A stretch of DNA of 64,000 nt, taken from NCBI RefSeq assembly GCF_005222815.1, contig NZ_STGB01000004.1, positions 1 to 64,000 on the forward strand. The letters run 5' to 3'. The number at the start of each line of letters is the position of its first letter. Position 1 is the stretch's first letter. The notes beneath the pieces are model-generated. The model searched no databases. It was not told where the DNA came from and saw only the letters and a list, made by a program, of their open reading frames with translations. This document shows positions 25,602 to 33,868 of the stretch, piece by piece. A program made the translations under genes and the position numbers. The DNA comes from Roseomonas sp. AR75. Lineage in GTDB: Bacteria; Pseudomonadota; Alphaproteobacteria; Acetobacterales; Acetobacteraceae.

Positions 25602-26764
25602 CCCTGCCGCGCGAGGTGGACGTCGCCGTGATCGGCGGCGGCATCGTCGGCCTGTGCACCGCGCTGGAGCTGGCGCGCGCCGGCACCGAGGTGCTGGTGC
25701 TGGACGATGCGGCGCGGCTTGGCGGCACCACCGCGAACGCCGGCAGCCTGCATGTGCAGATGCAGAGCCGCTTCATCCGCCTGTATCCGGACCAGGTGCC
25801 CGGGCTGGAAGCCTCGCTGCCGCTCTATGTCGCTGCCGCGCGCCGCTGGGCGGAGCTGGAACAGGAGCTGGGAACCGGTTTCGAGCGGAAGGCCTCGGGC
25901 GGCCTGATGGTCGCGGAGACGCCCGAATCCTACGAGTTCCTCGCGCGCAAATGCGAACGGGAGAAGCGGCTCGGCCTGCAGGTGGAGATGCTCGGCCGCG
26001 CGGAGCTCGCGCGCATCGCGCCCTATCTCGGCGAGGCGGTGATCGGCGCCGAGTTCTGCGCCGAGGAGGGTAAGCTCAACCCGCTGCTGGCCAACCAGGC
26101 GGTGCGCCGCGCGCTGCAGGCGCTGGGCGGCGCCCTGCTGCCGGAGACGCGCATCGAGCGCCTGGAAGCCGATCCGCGCGGCGGATGGACGCTGCACGCC
26201 GGCACGGGGCCGCTGCGCGCTGGCCGTGTCGTGCTGGCGGCGGGCGCGGGGACCGGCGCGCTGCTCGCGCCGCTCGGCCTCGTCGTGCCGACCGTGGCGG
26301 AGCCGCTGCACATGAACGTCACGGAGGCGACGGCGCCGCTGATCGGCCATCTGGTGCAGCATGCCGAACGGATGATCACGCTGAAGCAGCTCTCGGCCGG
26401 GCAATGCGTGATCGGCGGCGGCTGGCCGGCGCGGCTGCACGGCCCGCAGCAGCATCCGACGGTGGAGGCATCCAGCCTGATCGGCAATCTCCGCCTGGCG
26501 AGCCACATCGTGCCGCGGCTGGCGCGGCTCAGGCTGATCCGCGCCTGGGCCGGTGTGAACACAACGGTGGACGGACGCTGCGTGCTGGGCGCGGTGCCGG
26601 GCCATGCCGGGCTGTTCACGGCGGTGCCGGGCGATGCCGGCTACACGCTCGGCCCGCTCGTCGGGCGGCTGGCGGCGGGCGCGGTGCTCGGCCGCCGCGA
26701 CCTCGATTTCGACATCGCGCCCTTCTCGCCGGTGCGCTTCGCGGGCGCGGCGGCGCTGGCCTGA
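25598..26764 (+). CDS. FAD-dependent D-amino-acid/glycine oxidase-type (HcnC-like) subunit
   Basis: A 388-aa DAO-family flavoprotein, starting at GTG 25598 overlapping the previous stop (GTGA). The FAD-binding N-terminus is VDVAVIGGGIVGLCTALELA, with TTANAGSLHVQMQSRF and the C-terminal VIGGGWPARLHGPQ and WAGVNTTVDGRCVLGAVPG blocks. It is the catalytic partner of the fused [2Fe-2S]/FAD protein, as HcnC or OoxB is of HcnAB or OoxA. It has a clear paralogue at 34602-35759. The substrate is probably a secondary amine or amino acid that the rest of the operon further processes; identity unknown. Confidence 0.87.
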   Translation: MTLPREVDVAVIGGGIVGLCTALELARAGTEVLVLDDAARLGGTTANAGSLHVQMQSRFIRLYPDQVPGLEASLPLYVAAARRWAELEQELGTGFERKASGGLMVAETPESYEFLARKCEREKRLGLQVEMLGRAELARIAPYLGEAVIGAEFCAEEGKLNPLLANQAVRRALQALGGALLPETRIERLEADPRGGWTLHAGTGPLRAGRVVLAAGAGTGALLAPLGLVVPTVAEPLHMNVTEATAPLIGHLVQHAERMITLKQLSAGQCVIGGGWPARLHGPQQHPTVEASSLIGNLRLASHIVPRLARLRLIRAWAGVNTTVDGRCVLGAVPGHAGLFTAVPGDAGYTLGPLVGRLAAGAVLGRRDLDFDIAPFSPVRFAGAAALA

Positions 26765-26772
26765 CACCGGGC

Positions 26773-26795
26773 GCATGAAGGTTTCACCTTCATGC
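26773..26795. terminator. Perfect palindromic hairpin between convergent genes
   Basis: GCATGAAGGT and ACCTTCATGC form a perfect 10-bp stem with a TTC loop, nine bases after the DAO-type gene stop and about 110 bases before the iclR stop. No T run follows. It probably ends or stabilises both convergent transcripts. The rest of the 26765-26904 gap is GC-rich with no other recognisable signal. Confidence 0.55.
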
Positions 26796-26904
26796 CCTCA
26801 ATCGCCGGCGCTGCGCCTGGCTCGCCGCACTTGCGGCGGGCCGCATTCGCGGCCTCGGCCGGCGGCGCCGGCCGCAGGTCTGACCTTCGTGCGCCGGGTA
26901 TGAT

Positions 26905-27741
26905 CTATTCGAGCGCGGCCTGGATCACCGCGGACGCTTCGAGCAGTTCCCCAAGGAACTGCGTGCGCAGTTCCTCCAGCGAGACGCGGGAAGTCGGTCC
27001 GCAGACATTCAGCGCACCGACCGTCACGCCGCTGCGCCCGCGCAGCGGCACGGAGAGCGAGCGCAGGCCCAGTTCCAGCTCCTCGTCCACGATGGCCCAG
27101 CCCTGGGCGCGCGCCTGGTCTATCGCGGCCAGCAGCGCCGCCTTGTCGGTGATGGTGTTCGGCGTGCGCGGCTCGGGGCGGGAGGCAGCGATCAGGCGCT
27201 CCGCCGCGGCCGGCGTCAGCCCCGCGAGCAGGACGCGGCCGACCGAGCTGCAATAGGCCGGGGTGCGGCTGCCGACGCGCAGGTCCACATTGATCAGGTG
27301 CCGCGCGCTCGGGATGTGCAGCACGTAGAGCACCTCCACCCCGTCGAGCACGGCGCCGTAGCAGGATTCGCCCAGCCGCTCCGACAGCCCGGCCAGCACC
27401 GGACGCGCAACATCCCACACCGAGGACGAGGCCATCACCGCATGGCCCAGTTCCAGCAGCCGCGGCGTCAGCGCGAAGCGCTTGCCGTCGGTCTCCGCGT
27501 AGCCGGCATGCACCAGCGTCAGCAGGAAGCGCCGCGCGCTCGCCCGCGTCAGGCCGGTATGCTCGGCCACCTCGCTCAGCGTCATCCGTGGCCGGTCGCG
27601 CCGGAAGGCCTTCAGCACCTCGAACAGGCGCAGCGCGGAATGGACCAGTTCGCGATCCGCGCCGGCACGCGGCGCGCCGTCCTCGAAGGACAGGGTCTCG
27701 ACATCCAGCGTATCCCGCAGCGCCGAATCCTCCGTGACCAT
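26905..27741 (-). CDS. IclR-family regulator, PcaR/PobR branch
   Basis: A 278-aa regulator from ATG 27741 (MVTEDSALRD); a longer frame to 27849 would run into the operator region. The winged HTH is at about 35-90 (LFEVLKAFRRDRPRMTLSEV, then GLTRASARRFLLTL). The C-terminal effector domain shows the PcaR/PobR pattern with VDLRVGSRTPAYCSSVGRVL and GLRSLSVPLR. It is divergent from the ABC importer operon, and palindrome GTTCGC-N3-GCGAAC lies in the gap. The same palindrome occurs at 38386. It probably controls the importer, the TRAP system and itself. Confidence 0.9.
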   Translation of the reverse strand: MVTEDSALRDTLDVETLSFEDGAPRAGADRELVHSALRLFEVLKAFRRDRPRMTLSEVAEHTGLTRASARRFLLTLVHAGYAETDGKRFALTPRLLELGHAVMASSSVWDVARPVLAGLSERLGESCYGAVLDGVEVLYVLHIPSARHLINVDLRVGSRTPAYCSSVGRVLLAGLTPAAAERLIAASRPEPRTPNTITDKAALLAAIDQARAQGWAIVDEELELGLRSLSVPLRGRSGVTVGALNVCGPTSRVSLEELRTQFLGELLEASAVIQAALE

Positions 27742-27780
27742 CGCCGGCTTCCCATCGATTCCGGCTTCACCCTGCCGCGC

Positions 27781-27795
27781 GTTCGCTTTGCGAAC
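27781..27795. promoter_or_regulatory. Candidate IclR operator, site 1
   Basis: A perfect palindrome GTTCGC-TTT-GCGAAC stands 39 bases upstream of the iclR start and about 130 bases upstream of the ABC importer. IclR-family operators of the PcaR/PobR group commonly have a GTTCG-type half site. The identical half sites recur at 38386-38400. Confidence 0.72.
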
Positions 27796-27853
27796 AAGAG
27801 GGGCGGAAGTGTGCGGCGTGCGGATGCCCCCTTGCTGGCGGGCCGGCAATCCT

Positions 27854-27882
27854 GTTCACTCTGCGTAAGCCTGTTCGCAGAG
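27854..27882. promoter_or_regulatory. Degenerate second operator and 7-bp inverted repeat before the ABC importer
   Basis: GTTCACTCTGCGTAA (27854-27868) matches the perfect palindrome GTTCGCTTTGCGAAC at 11 of 15 positions. Overlapping it, CTCTGCG (27859-27865) and CGCAGAG (27876-27882) form an exact inverted repeat with a 10-base loop. The direct repeat CTGTTC occurs at 27852 and 27871. Together they suggest two regulator sites 73 bases apart (about seven helical turns), 40-70 bases before the importer start. Confidence 0.5.
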
Positions 27883-27925
27883 CAGCAAAGTCCCGCGCAG
27901 GCGCACCGTCAGGGGAGATTCAGGT

Positions 27926-29254
27926 ATGTCCAACGGGAGCATGAGCAGCCTCGGCCGGCGCGCCCTTCTCGGCGGGTCGCTGGCGGTCGGCGTCGGCGCG
28001 CCGCTGGTGGCGCGCGCGCAAGGCCAGCAGACGCTGCGCTGGTGGTCGCCGCAGACCGCGCCGGCGCAGCGCGAGGCCTACAACTTCCAGATCCGCACCT
28101 TCGAACAGGCCAATCCGGGCGTGCGCGTGGTGTTCGAGGCGACGAGCGACGAGGGCTACCCCGCGCAGATGGCCGCCGCCTTCGCCTCGCAGCAGGTGCC
28201 GAGCGTCGTGACGCACCTGCCTTCCTTCGCGCTGGCGACCTACTGGCAGAACGGCCTGCTGGAGCCGATGAACGACGTGATCCAGGCGGTGGGGCCGCAG
28301 AACTACTACGAGGGCGCGAACCGCATCTACGAGATCACGCCCGGCCAATACGCCGGCACCGGCATCGGCAACTCGGCCGCCAACATGCTGTGGCTGCGCA
28401 CCGACCTGATGCAGCAGGCCGGCATCTCCGCCCCGCCGCGCACCTGGGACCAGCTGCGCGACGCCTGCCGCCGCATGCAGGGCCGCGGCGTGTTCGGCGC
28501 GCCGCTGCCCTATGGCCGCAACTCCATGACGAGCCTGATCTTCATCTGCTTCGTGCATGGGGCGGGCGGGCAGATCTTCACGCCGGACCTGCAGGTGGCG
28601 GTGGACAGCGACGCCTTCCGCAACGCGCTGGAATTCTACAAGTCCATGCGCGAGCTCTGCCCGCCGGGCGCCACTGGCTATTCCTGGGGCGAGAGCCTGA
28701 CGGCCTTTGTTTCCGGCGCGACGGCGACGGGCATCTACACCGGCCGCGTGCTGGCGAATGTGAACGCGCAGAACCCGCGCATCGCCGACCACATCACCTG
28801 CCTGCGCTACCCGACGGTGTCGGCGGATGTGCCGTTCTGGACCTTCAACGACTTCCCCAGCGTGATGATCCCGAAGGTGGCGCCGAACATGGCGCTGGCG
28901 AAGCGCTTCGCGGCGCATCTGTTCCAGGCGGACGGCTACATCCGCCAGCTGCATGCGGCGCCCGGCCATGTGCTGCCGGTGCTCAAGACGATCTCGGCCA
29001 TGCCCGCCTATCAGGACAACCCGATCATCAACAAGTATCGCGCGCAGGTGGACCTGATGGCCGAAAGCGCCGCGGCCGGGCACAACCTGGGCTGGGAGAG
29101 CACGCGCCACCGGCCGAACACGCGCGCCGGCGCCATCATCGCGAGCCACGCGCTGTCGGAAGCGGTGCAGCGCTATGTCATCAACAACGAGCCGATGGCC
29201 CAGGTGGTCTCCACCACCGCGCAGCGGCTCGAGCAGTTGATGCGCGCGTCCTGA
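27926..29254 (+). CDS. ABC transporter substrate-binding protein, sugar family 1
   Basis: A 442-aa periplasmic binding protein. A twin-Arg-like leader (LGRRALLGGSLAVGVGAP) ends near residue 32, after ARAQ. The mature N-terminus TLRWWSPQTAPAQREAYNFQ and the FEQANPGVRVVFEATS block fit extracellular solute-binding family 1 (glycerol-3-phosphate/maltose type). It is the first gene of the four-gene importer and is preceded by the operator cluster. The ligand is not deducible from sequence; the downstream aldolases suggest a sugar acid or polyol. Confidence 0.9.
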   Translation: MSNGSMSSLGRRALLGGSLAVGVGAPLVARAQGQQTLRWWSPQTAPAQREAYNFQIRTFEQANPGVRVVFEATSDEGYPAQMAAAFASQQVPSVVTHLPSFALATYWQNGLLEPMNDVIQAVGPQNYYEGANRIYEITPGQYAGTGIGNSAANMLWLRTDLMQQAGISAPPRTWDQLRDACRRMQGRGVFGAPLPYGRNSMTSLIFICFVHGAGGQIFTPDLQVAVDSDAFRNALEFYKSMRELCPPGATGYSWGESLTAFVSGATATGIYTGRVLANVNAQNPRIADHITCLRYPTVSADVPFWTFNDFPSVMIPKVAPNMALAKRFAAHLFQADGYIRQLHAAPGHVLPVLKTISAMPAYQDNPIINKYRAQVDLMAESAAAGHNLGWESTRHRPNTRAGAIIASHALSEAVQRYVINNEPMAQVVSTTAQRLEQLMRAS

Positions 29255-29275
29255 TCACGACGGGACGGCGGGAGG

Positions 29276-30241
29276 ATGGCGTCGCGCGGCGGTCCCGCCG
29301 CCGGTGAAGGCATGGCTGCGTCGGGCGTGACCGCGGCGGATCGCGCCGCGGCCAACCCGCTCGACCGCGGCTATGCGTTGCTGGGGATGCTGCTGATCGC
29401 GCCGACCGTGCTGATCTTCTGCGCCGTCATCGTCTATCCCCTGGTGTCGGCGATCTATCTCAGCCTGTTCTCGATCTTCACGCCGACGCTGTCCGGCAGC
29501 TTCGTCGGCCTGCGCAACTATGCGGAGCTGGCGGAATCACCGGAGTTCTGGCGATCGCTGCTGAACACGCTGGTCTGGACGGTGCTGACGCTGACGCTGC
29601 AGGTGGTGCTGGGGATCGCGGCTGCGCTGATGCTCAACCAGGCGATGGTGTTCCGCAGCCTGGCGCGCAGCCTGATCCTGTTTCCCTATTTCGTCTCCAC
29701 CGTGGTCGCGGTGCTGGTGTGGCGGTGGCTGTTCAACGATCTCTACGGGATCCTGAACCATACGATGATGTGGGCGGGCCTGCTGGACATGCCGCTCGAC
29801 TGGCTCGGCTCCATGCCGAACGCGATGGCCAGCGTGGTTCTGGTGGGTGCGTGGAAGTATTTCCCGTTCGTGGTGATCGCGGTGCTGGCGCGGCTGCAGA
29901 CGATCCCGGAGCAGCTTTATGAAGCGGCGACCATCGACGGCGCCGGCGCCTGGGGCCGCTTCACGGATGTGACGCTGCCGCAGCTGCGCGACGTGCTGGT
30001 GGTGGTGGTGCTGCTGCGCGCGATCTGGGACTTCAAGGAGTTCGACCTGATCTACCTGCTGACCGGCGGCGGCCCGATCATCGGCACCCAGACCCTGCCG
30101 CTGATGGTCTACAAGGAAGCCTTCGGCCTGAACGAGATGGGCCGCGCCTCCGCCGTCGCGGTGGCGATGATGCTGGTGATGCTGGTCTTCATGCTGCTCT
30201 ACTTTCGCGTGCTGCGGGCGCGTGGGGAGGAACCGCGATGA
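29276..30241 (+). CDS. ABC transporter permease, MalF/UgpA type
   Basis: A 321-aa inner-membrane permease with about six transmembrane segments (first near 35-60, LLGMLLIAPTVLIFCAVIVY). The cytoplasmic EAA loop is EQLYEAATIDGAGAWGRFTD near residue 217, which contacts the ATPase. Start ATG 29276 follows GGGAGG. Its stop overlaps the second permease start by four bases. It pairs with the next gene as the membrane heterodimer. Confidence 0.93.
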   Translation: MASRGGPAAGEGMAASGVTAADRAAANPLDRGYALLGMLLIAPTVLIFCAVIVYPLVSAIYLSLFSIFTPTLSGSFVGLRNYAELAESPEFWRSLLNTLVWTVLTLTLQVVLGIAAALMLNQAMVFRSLARSLILFPYFVSTVVAVLVWRWLFNDLYGILNHTMMWAGLLDMPLDWLGSMPNAMASVVLVGAWKYFPFVVIAVLARLQTIPEQLYEAATIDGAGAWGRFTDVTLPQLRDVLVVVVLLRAIWDFKEFDLIYLLTGGGPIIGTQTLPLMVYKEAFGLNEMGRASAVAVAMMLVMLVFMLLYFRVLRARGEEPR

Positions 30242-31068
30242 AGAGGGCTATCGGCCGGATCGCCTTCAACCTGTTCGCCTGGACCGTTGTGCTGATCACC
30301 GCCTTCCCGCTCATCTGGATGGTGATCACCTCGGTCAAGCCGCAGTTCGAGCTGTTCCGCATCCCGCCCACCTTCTGGCCGGAACAGATCACCTTCGAGC
30401 ACTACGCCCGCCTGCTGTGGGACACACCCTTCCTGCTGTACATGCGCAACTCCCTGCTGCTGTCGAGCGCGACGACGCTGCTGGTTGTGACCGTGGCGAC
30501 GCTGGGCGCGCACAGCCTGGTGCGCTTCCGCTACCGCGGGCGGGAGAGGCTGGCGCAGCTGGTGCTGTTCACCTACCTGCTGCCCTCCGTCGTGCTGATC
30601 CTGCCGCTGTATCTGATGATGGTCTGGATCGGCGTGGCGAATTCCCTGCTGAGCCTGGTGATCGCCTACACCACCTTCGCGCTGCCCTATGCGCTGTGGC
30701 TGCTGCGCAGCTTCATGCAGGGCATCCCGGACGACCTGGAGAATGCAGCGCTGGTGGATGGCGCAACGCGCATGGGCGCCTTCTTCGACGTGATCCTGCC
30801 GCAGGCGCTGCCGGGCATCATCAGCACCTCCCTGTTCACCTTCATCCTGTCCTGGAACGAGTATCTCTACGCGCTGGTATTGGTGAACACGGACGAGGCG
30901 CGGCCGCTGACCACGGGCGTGATGAACATGCTGATCAGCGCCTTCAACATCGAATGGTCGCTGCTGATGGCGGCCTCCGTCATGATGAGCATCCCCTTGA
31001 TCATCATCTTCGCCTTCCTGCAGAAATTCCTGACGCGCGGCTTCGGTGCGGGGGGCGTCAAGGGATGA
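30238..31068 (+). CDS. ABC transporter permease, MalG/UgpE type
   Basis: A 276-aa inner-membrane permease with six predicted membrane segments; the first is FNLFAWTVVLITAFPLIWMV. The EAA motif is PDDLENAALVDGATRMGAFF near residue 164. ATG overlaps the stop of the first permease (ATGA), and its own stop overlaps the ATPase start (ATGA), so the importer is translationally coupled throughout. Confidence 0.93.
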   Translation: MKRAIGRIAFNLFAWTVVLITAFPLIWMVITSVKPQFELFRIPPTFWPEQITFEHYARLLWDTPFLLYMRNSLLLSSATTLLVVTVATLGAHSLVRFRYRGRERLAQLVLFTYLLPSVVLILPLYLMMVWIGVANSLLSLVIAYTTFALPYALWLLRSFMQGIPDDLENAALVDGATRMGAFFDVILPQALPGIISTSLFTFILSWNEYLYALVLVNTDEARPLTTGVMNMLISAFNIEWSLLMAASVMMSIPLIIIFAFLQKFLTRGFGAGGVKG

Positions 31069-32168
31069 GCGCGAGCGATGCCCGCCGGGCCGAGGGCGAA
31101 GTCCGCTTCGAGAAGGTGCGCAAGGTCTTCGGCACGAACGTGGTGGTGCGCGAGCTCGACCTCGCCATACGCGGCGGCGAGTTCCTCAGCCTGCTCGGGC
31201 CATCCGGCTGCGGCAAGACCACCAGCCTGCGCATGCTCGCCGGCCTGGAGTTCGCCACCTCGGGCAACATCTCCATCGGCGGTCGCGTGGTGAATGAGGT
31301 CGCGCCGGGCGCGCGCGACGTGGCGATGGTGTTCCAGTCCTACGCGCTCTACCCCCACATGACGGTCGCGGAGAACATCGCCTATCCGCTGAAGAAGCGC
31401 GGCGTGCCGCGGGCGGAGCGCGAGGAGCGCGTGAAGCGCGCCGCCGAATCGCTGCACCTGACGGAGCTGCTGCCGCGCAAGCCGCGCCAGCTTTCCGGCG
31501 GCCAGCAGCAGCGCGTGGCGCTGGGGCGCGCGCTGGTGCGCGATCCCCGCGTGTTCCTGCTGGACGAGCCGCTTTCCAACCTGGACGCCAAGCTGCGCGC
31601 CCATATGCGCGCCGAGTTGATCGAGCTGCACCAGCGCGTGCGCCGCACCTTCGTCTATGTCACGCATGACCAGCTCGAGGCGATGACGATGTCCGACCGG
31701 ATCGCGGTGATGCACGAAGGCGTGCTGCAGCAGGTCGGCACGCCGGCCGAGGTGTACAACCGGCCGGCCAACCTGTTTGTCGCCGGCTTCATCGGCGCGC
31801 CGAGCATGAACCTGCTGCGCGGCCGTGCGGAAGCGGGCGGCTTCATCCATCCCGCGATCCGGCTGGGCCTGGCCGGCGCGCATGCCGGCGAGCTGGTGCT
31901 CGGCCTGCGGCCGGAAGACATCGTGGTGGGGGAAGGGCCGTTCGAGGCGCGCATCCGCCTGGTGGAACCGCATGGCCATGAGCAGATCGCGCAGCTCGAC
32001 ATCGCCGGCGGCGACGTGCTGACCATCCGCGCCGACGCCGCCCTGCCGCTCACCGCGGGGCAGGTGTTGCACTGGGGCGTGCGCGCGCCGCGGCTGCATG
32101 TATTCGATGCGGCGACGGGGCTGCGGCTGGACGCCGCCTGCACCGCGCCGCCGGCCCTCGCGGCCTAG
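31065..32168 (+). CDS. ABC transporter ATPase, MalK/UgpC type
   Basis: A 367-aa ATPase that drives the importer from the cytoplasmic face. Walker A is GPSGCGKTTS near residue 46, Q-loop VFQSYALYPHMT, signature LSGGQQQR, Walker B VFLLDEPLSNLD, and switch His in YVTHDQLEAM. The C-terminal TOBE/OB domain (LVLGLRPEDIVVGEG) is the regulatory part of the MalK group. It overlaps the permease gene upstream and is followed 10 bases later by a DHDPS-family aldolase, so transport and catabolism are linked. Confidence 0.94.
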   Translation: MSASDARRAEGEVRFEKVRKVFGTNVVVRELDLAIRGGEFLSLLGPSGCGKTTSLRMLAGLEFATSGNISIGGRVVNEVAPGARDVAMVFQSYALYPHMTVAENIAYPLKKRGVPRAEREERVKRAAESLHLTELLPRKPRQLSGGQQQRVALGRALVRDPRVFLLDEPLSNLDAKLRAHMRAELIELHQRVRRTFVYVTHDQLEAMTMSDRIAVMHEGVLQQVGTPAEVYNRPANLFVAGFIGAPSMNLLRGRAEAGGFIHPAIRLGLAGAHAGELVLGLRPEDIVVGEGPFEARIRLVEPHGHEQIAQLDIAGGDVLTIRADAALPLTAGQVLHWGVRAPRLHVFDAATGLRLDAACTAPPALAA

Positions 32169-32178
32169 GAGGACGGGG

Positions 32179-33084
32179 ATGGATCGCAACAGCGTGGACT
32201 GGTCGGGCCCGATGCCCGCGGTGACGACGCCCTTCGATGCGCAGGGCCGCGTGGATTCCGCCGGCTTCCGCGCCAACATCGCGCGCCTGATCGAGGAAGG
32301 CGCCACCGGCGTGGTCGCCTGCGGCTGCACCGGCGAGTTCTGGTCGCTGGCGATGGAAGAGCGCAAGGCGCTCTATCGCGATGCCGTCGCCGCGGGGAAG
32401 GGGCGCGGCACGGTGATCGTCGGAACGGGCTGCGTCGGCGCCGCCGACACCGTCGCGTTGGCCCATGCGGCGAAGGAAGCGGGCGCCGACGGAATCCTGG
32501 TGCTGCCCCCCTATTTCGTGAAGCTGACGGACGACGAGATCTTCGCGCATTTCCAGGCGGTCTCGGATGCGTCGCCGCTTCCGATCGTCGCCTACAACAT
32601 TCCCGGCAACGCGGTGAACGCGATCTCCCCGGCGCTGGCCGTCCGGCTCGCCGCGCTCGACAAGGTGGTGGCGATCAAGGAGAGCAGCGGGGACTGGAAC
32701 AATTTCTACGCGACGCTGCTGGCGGTGAAGGACTCCCTGCGTGTCTTCTGCGGGCCGTCGAGCGTGTTCGGCGTGCCGGCCATCCATGCCGGCGCCGACG
32801 GCACGGTGGACTGCTTCCCCAATGTCTGGCGCGGCACGACCGAACTCTGGTACGCCGCGCGCGACCCGTCGCGTCAGGCGGAAGCCGAACGACTGCAGGC
32901 GACCAGCCGGCGGCTGACCGACCTGTTCGTCACCGGCGGCCGCACGCTGTATCCCGCGACCAAGGCGGCGATGGACCATCTCGGCTACCCCGGCGGCGGC
33001 GTGCCGCGCCCCCCGCTCCAGCCGCTGAAGGGCGAACCGCTCGAAGGCCTGAAGCGCGGGCTCCAGGAACTCGGAATCACCTGA
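32179..33084 (+). CDS. DHDPS/NAL-family aldolase, copy 1
   Basis: A 301-aa TIM-barrel aldolase. The Schiff-base lysine is K167 in KVVAIKESSGDWNNF, with the Tyr in PIVAYNIPGNAVNA. The usual GTTGE motif is ACGCTGEFWSL here. The family covers dihydrodipicolinate synthase, keto-deoxy-sugar-acid dehydratases and aldolases. Given the importer next door, a sugar-acid or hydroxy-keto-acid aldolase or dehydratase is more likely than lysine biosynthesis. It begins 10 bases after the ATPase and ends one base before an SDR gene. A second family member lies at 36649-37593. Confidence 0.88.
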   Translation: MDRNSVDWSGPMPAVTTPFDAQGRVDSAGFRANIARLIEEGATGVVACGCTGEFWSLAMEERKALYRDAVAAGKGRGTVIVGTGCVGAADTVALAHAAKEAGADGILVLPPYFVKLTDDEIFAHFQAVSDASPLPIVAYNIPGNAVNAISPALAVRLAALDKVVAIKESSGDWNNFYATLLAVKDSLRVFCGPSSVFGVPAIHAGADGTVDCFPNVWRGTTELWYAARDPSRQAEAERLQATSRRLTDLFVTGGRTLYPATKAAMDHLGYPGGGVPRPPLQPLKGEPLEGLKRGLQELGIT

Positions 33085-33085
33085 C

Positions 33086-33868
33086 ATGGATCTCGGCATC
33101 CGCGGCCGCCACGCGATCGTCTGCGCCGCAAGCCAGGGCCTCGGCCGCGCCTGCGCGGAGAGCCTGGCGCGGGAGGGTTGCGACCTTACCATCATGGCGC
33201 GCACGCCCGGCCCGCTGGAGGAAGCGGCCGAGGCGATCCGCCGCGCGCATGGCGTGCGCGTCACCGCCGTTGCCGGCGACGTGAACAGCGATGCGGGGCA
33301 TGATGCGCTGCTTGCGGCGTGCCCTGCGCCCGACATCCTCGTCACCAGCCCCGGCACGCGCCAGGTTCCCGGCGATTTCCGGACATGGGACCGCGCGGAG
33401 TGGACGCGCTGGTGGAACGAGCATTTCTACACGGCGGTGGAACTGATCCGCCGTACCGCGCCGGGCATGTGCGAGCGGAAGTTCGGGCGCATCGTCAACA
33501 TCAGCGTGTCGTTCATCAAGTTCCCGCAGGTGGGCTTCGCGCACAGCCATTCGGCGCGCGCGGGCCTGTCGGCGGCGATCGCGTCGATGGCGCGCGAGCT
33601 GATCCCGCACAACGTCACGGTGAACAGCGTCTGCCCGGGCCTGTTCGACACGGAAGCGCTGCGCGTGAACCTGCATGGCCATGCGAAGCGCGGCAACACG
33701 ACCTACGAGGCGATCGTGCAGGACCGGCTGAAGACCTGCCCCGCGGGACGCTTCGCCGACCCGTCGGAATGCGGCGACCTCGTCGCCTATCTGTGCAGCG
33801 CGCAGGCGGGCTTCATGACCGCGCAGAACATCGTCAACGACGGCGGCGTGTACCAGGGCCTGTTCTGA
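33086..33868 (+). CDS. Atypical SDR-family protein without the usual Tyr-x3-Lys
   Basis: A 260-aa Rossmann protein. The N-terminal cofactor site is AIVCAASQGLGRACAESLAR, an acceptable TGxxxGxG variant. The NNAG region is TSPGTRQVPG. The catalytic block is GFAHSHSARAGLSAAIAS: the Lys position is Arg and the Tyr position is Ser (or His with a one-residue shift). The C-terminal part ends with NIVNDGGVYQGLF as in many SDRs. Catalysis by the usual mechanism is therefore doubtful. It sits between an aldolase and a normal SDR in the same operon. Confidence 0.82.
   Translation: MDLGIRGRHAIVCAASQGLGRACAESLAREGCDLTIMARTPGPLEEAAEAIRRAHGVRVTAVAGDVNSDAGHDALLAACPAPDILVTSPGTRQVPGDFRTWDRAEWTRWWNEHFYTAVELIRRTAPGMCERKFGRIVNISVSFIKFPQVGFAHSHSARAGLSAAIASMARELIPHNVTVNSVCPGLFDTEALRVNLHGHAKRGNTTYEAIVQDRLKTCPAGRFADPSECGDLVAYLCSAQAGFMTAQNIVNDGGVYQGLF

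Noticed and set aside
23880..26764. Assignment as hydrogen cyanide synthase (hcnABC)
   Set aside because: Domain order fits, but the same architecture serves opine, hydroxyproline and other amine dehydrogenases, and HcnA/HcnB are fused here. No sequence feature singles out HCN production.
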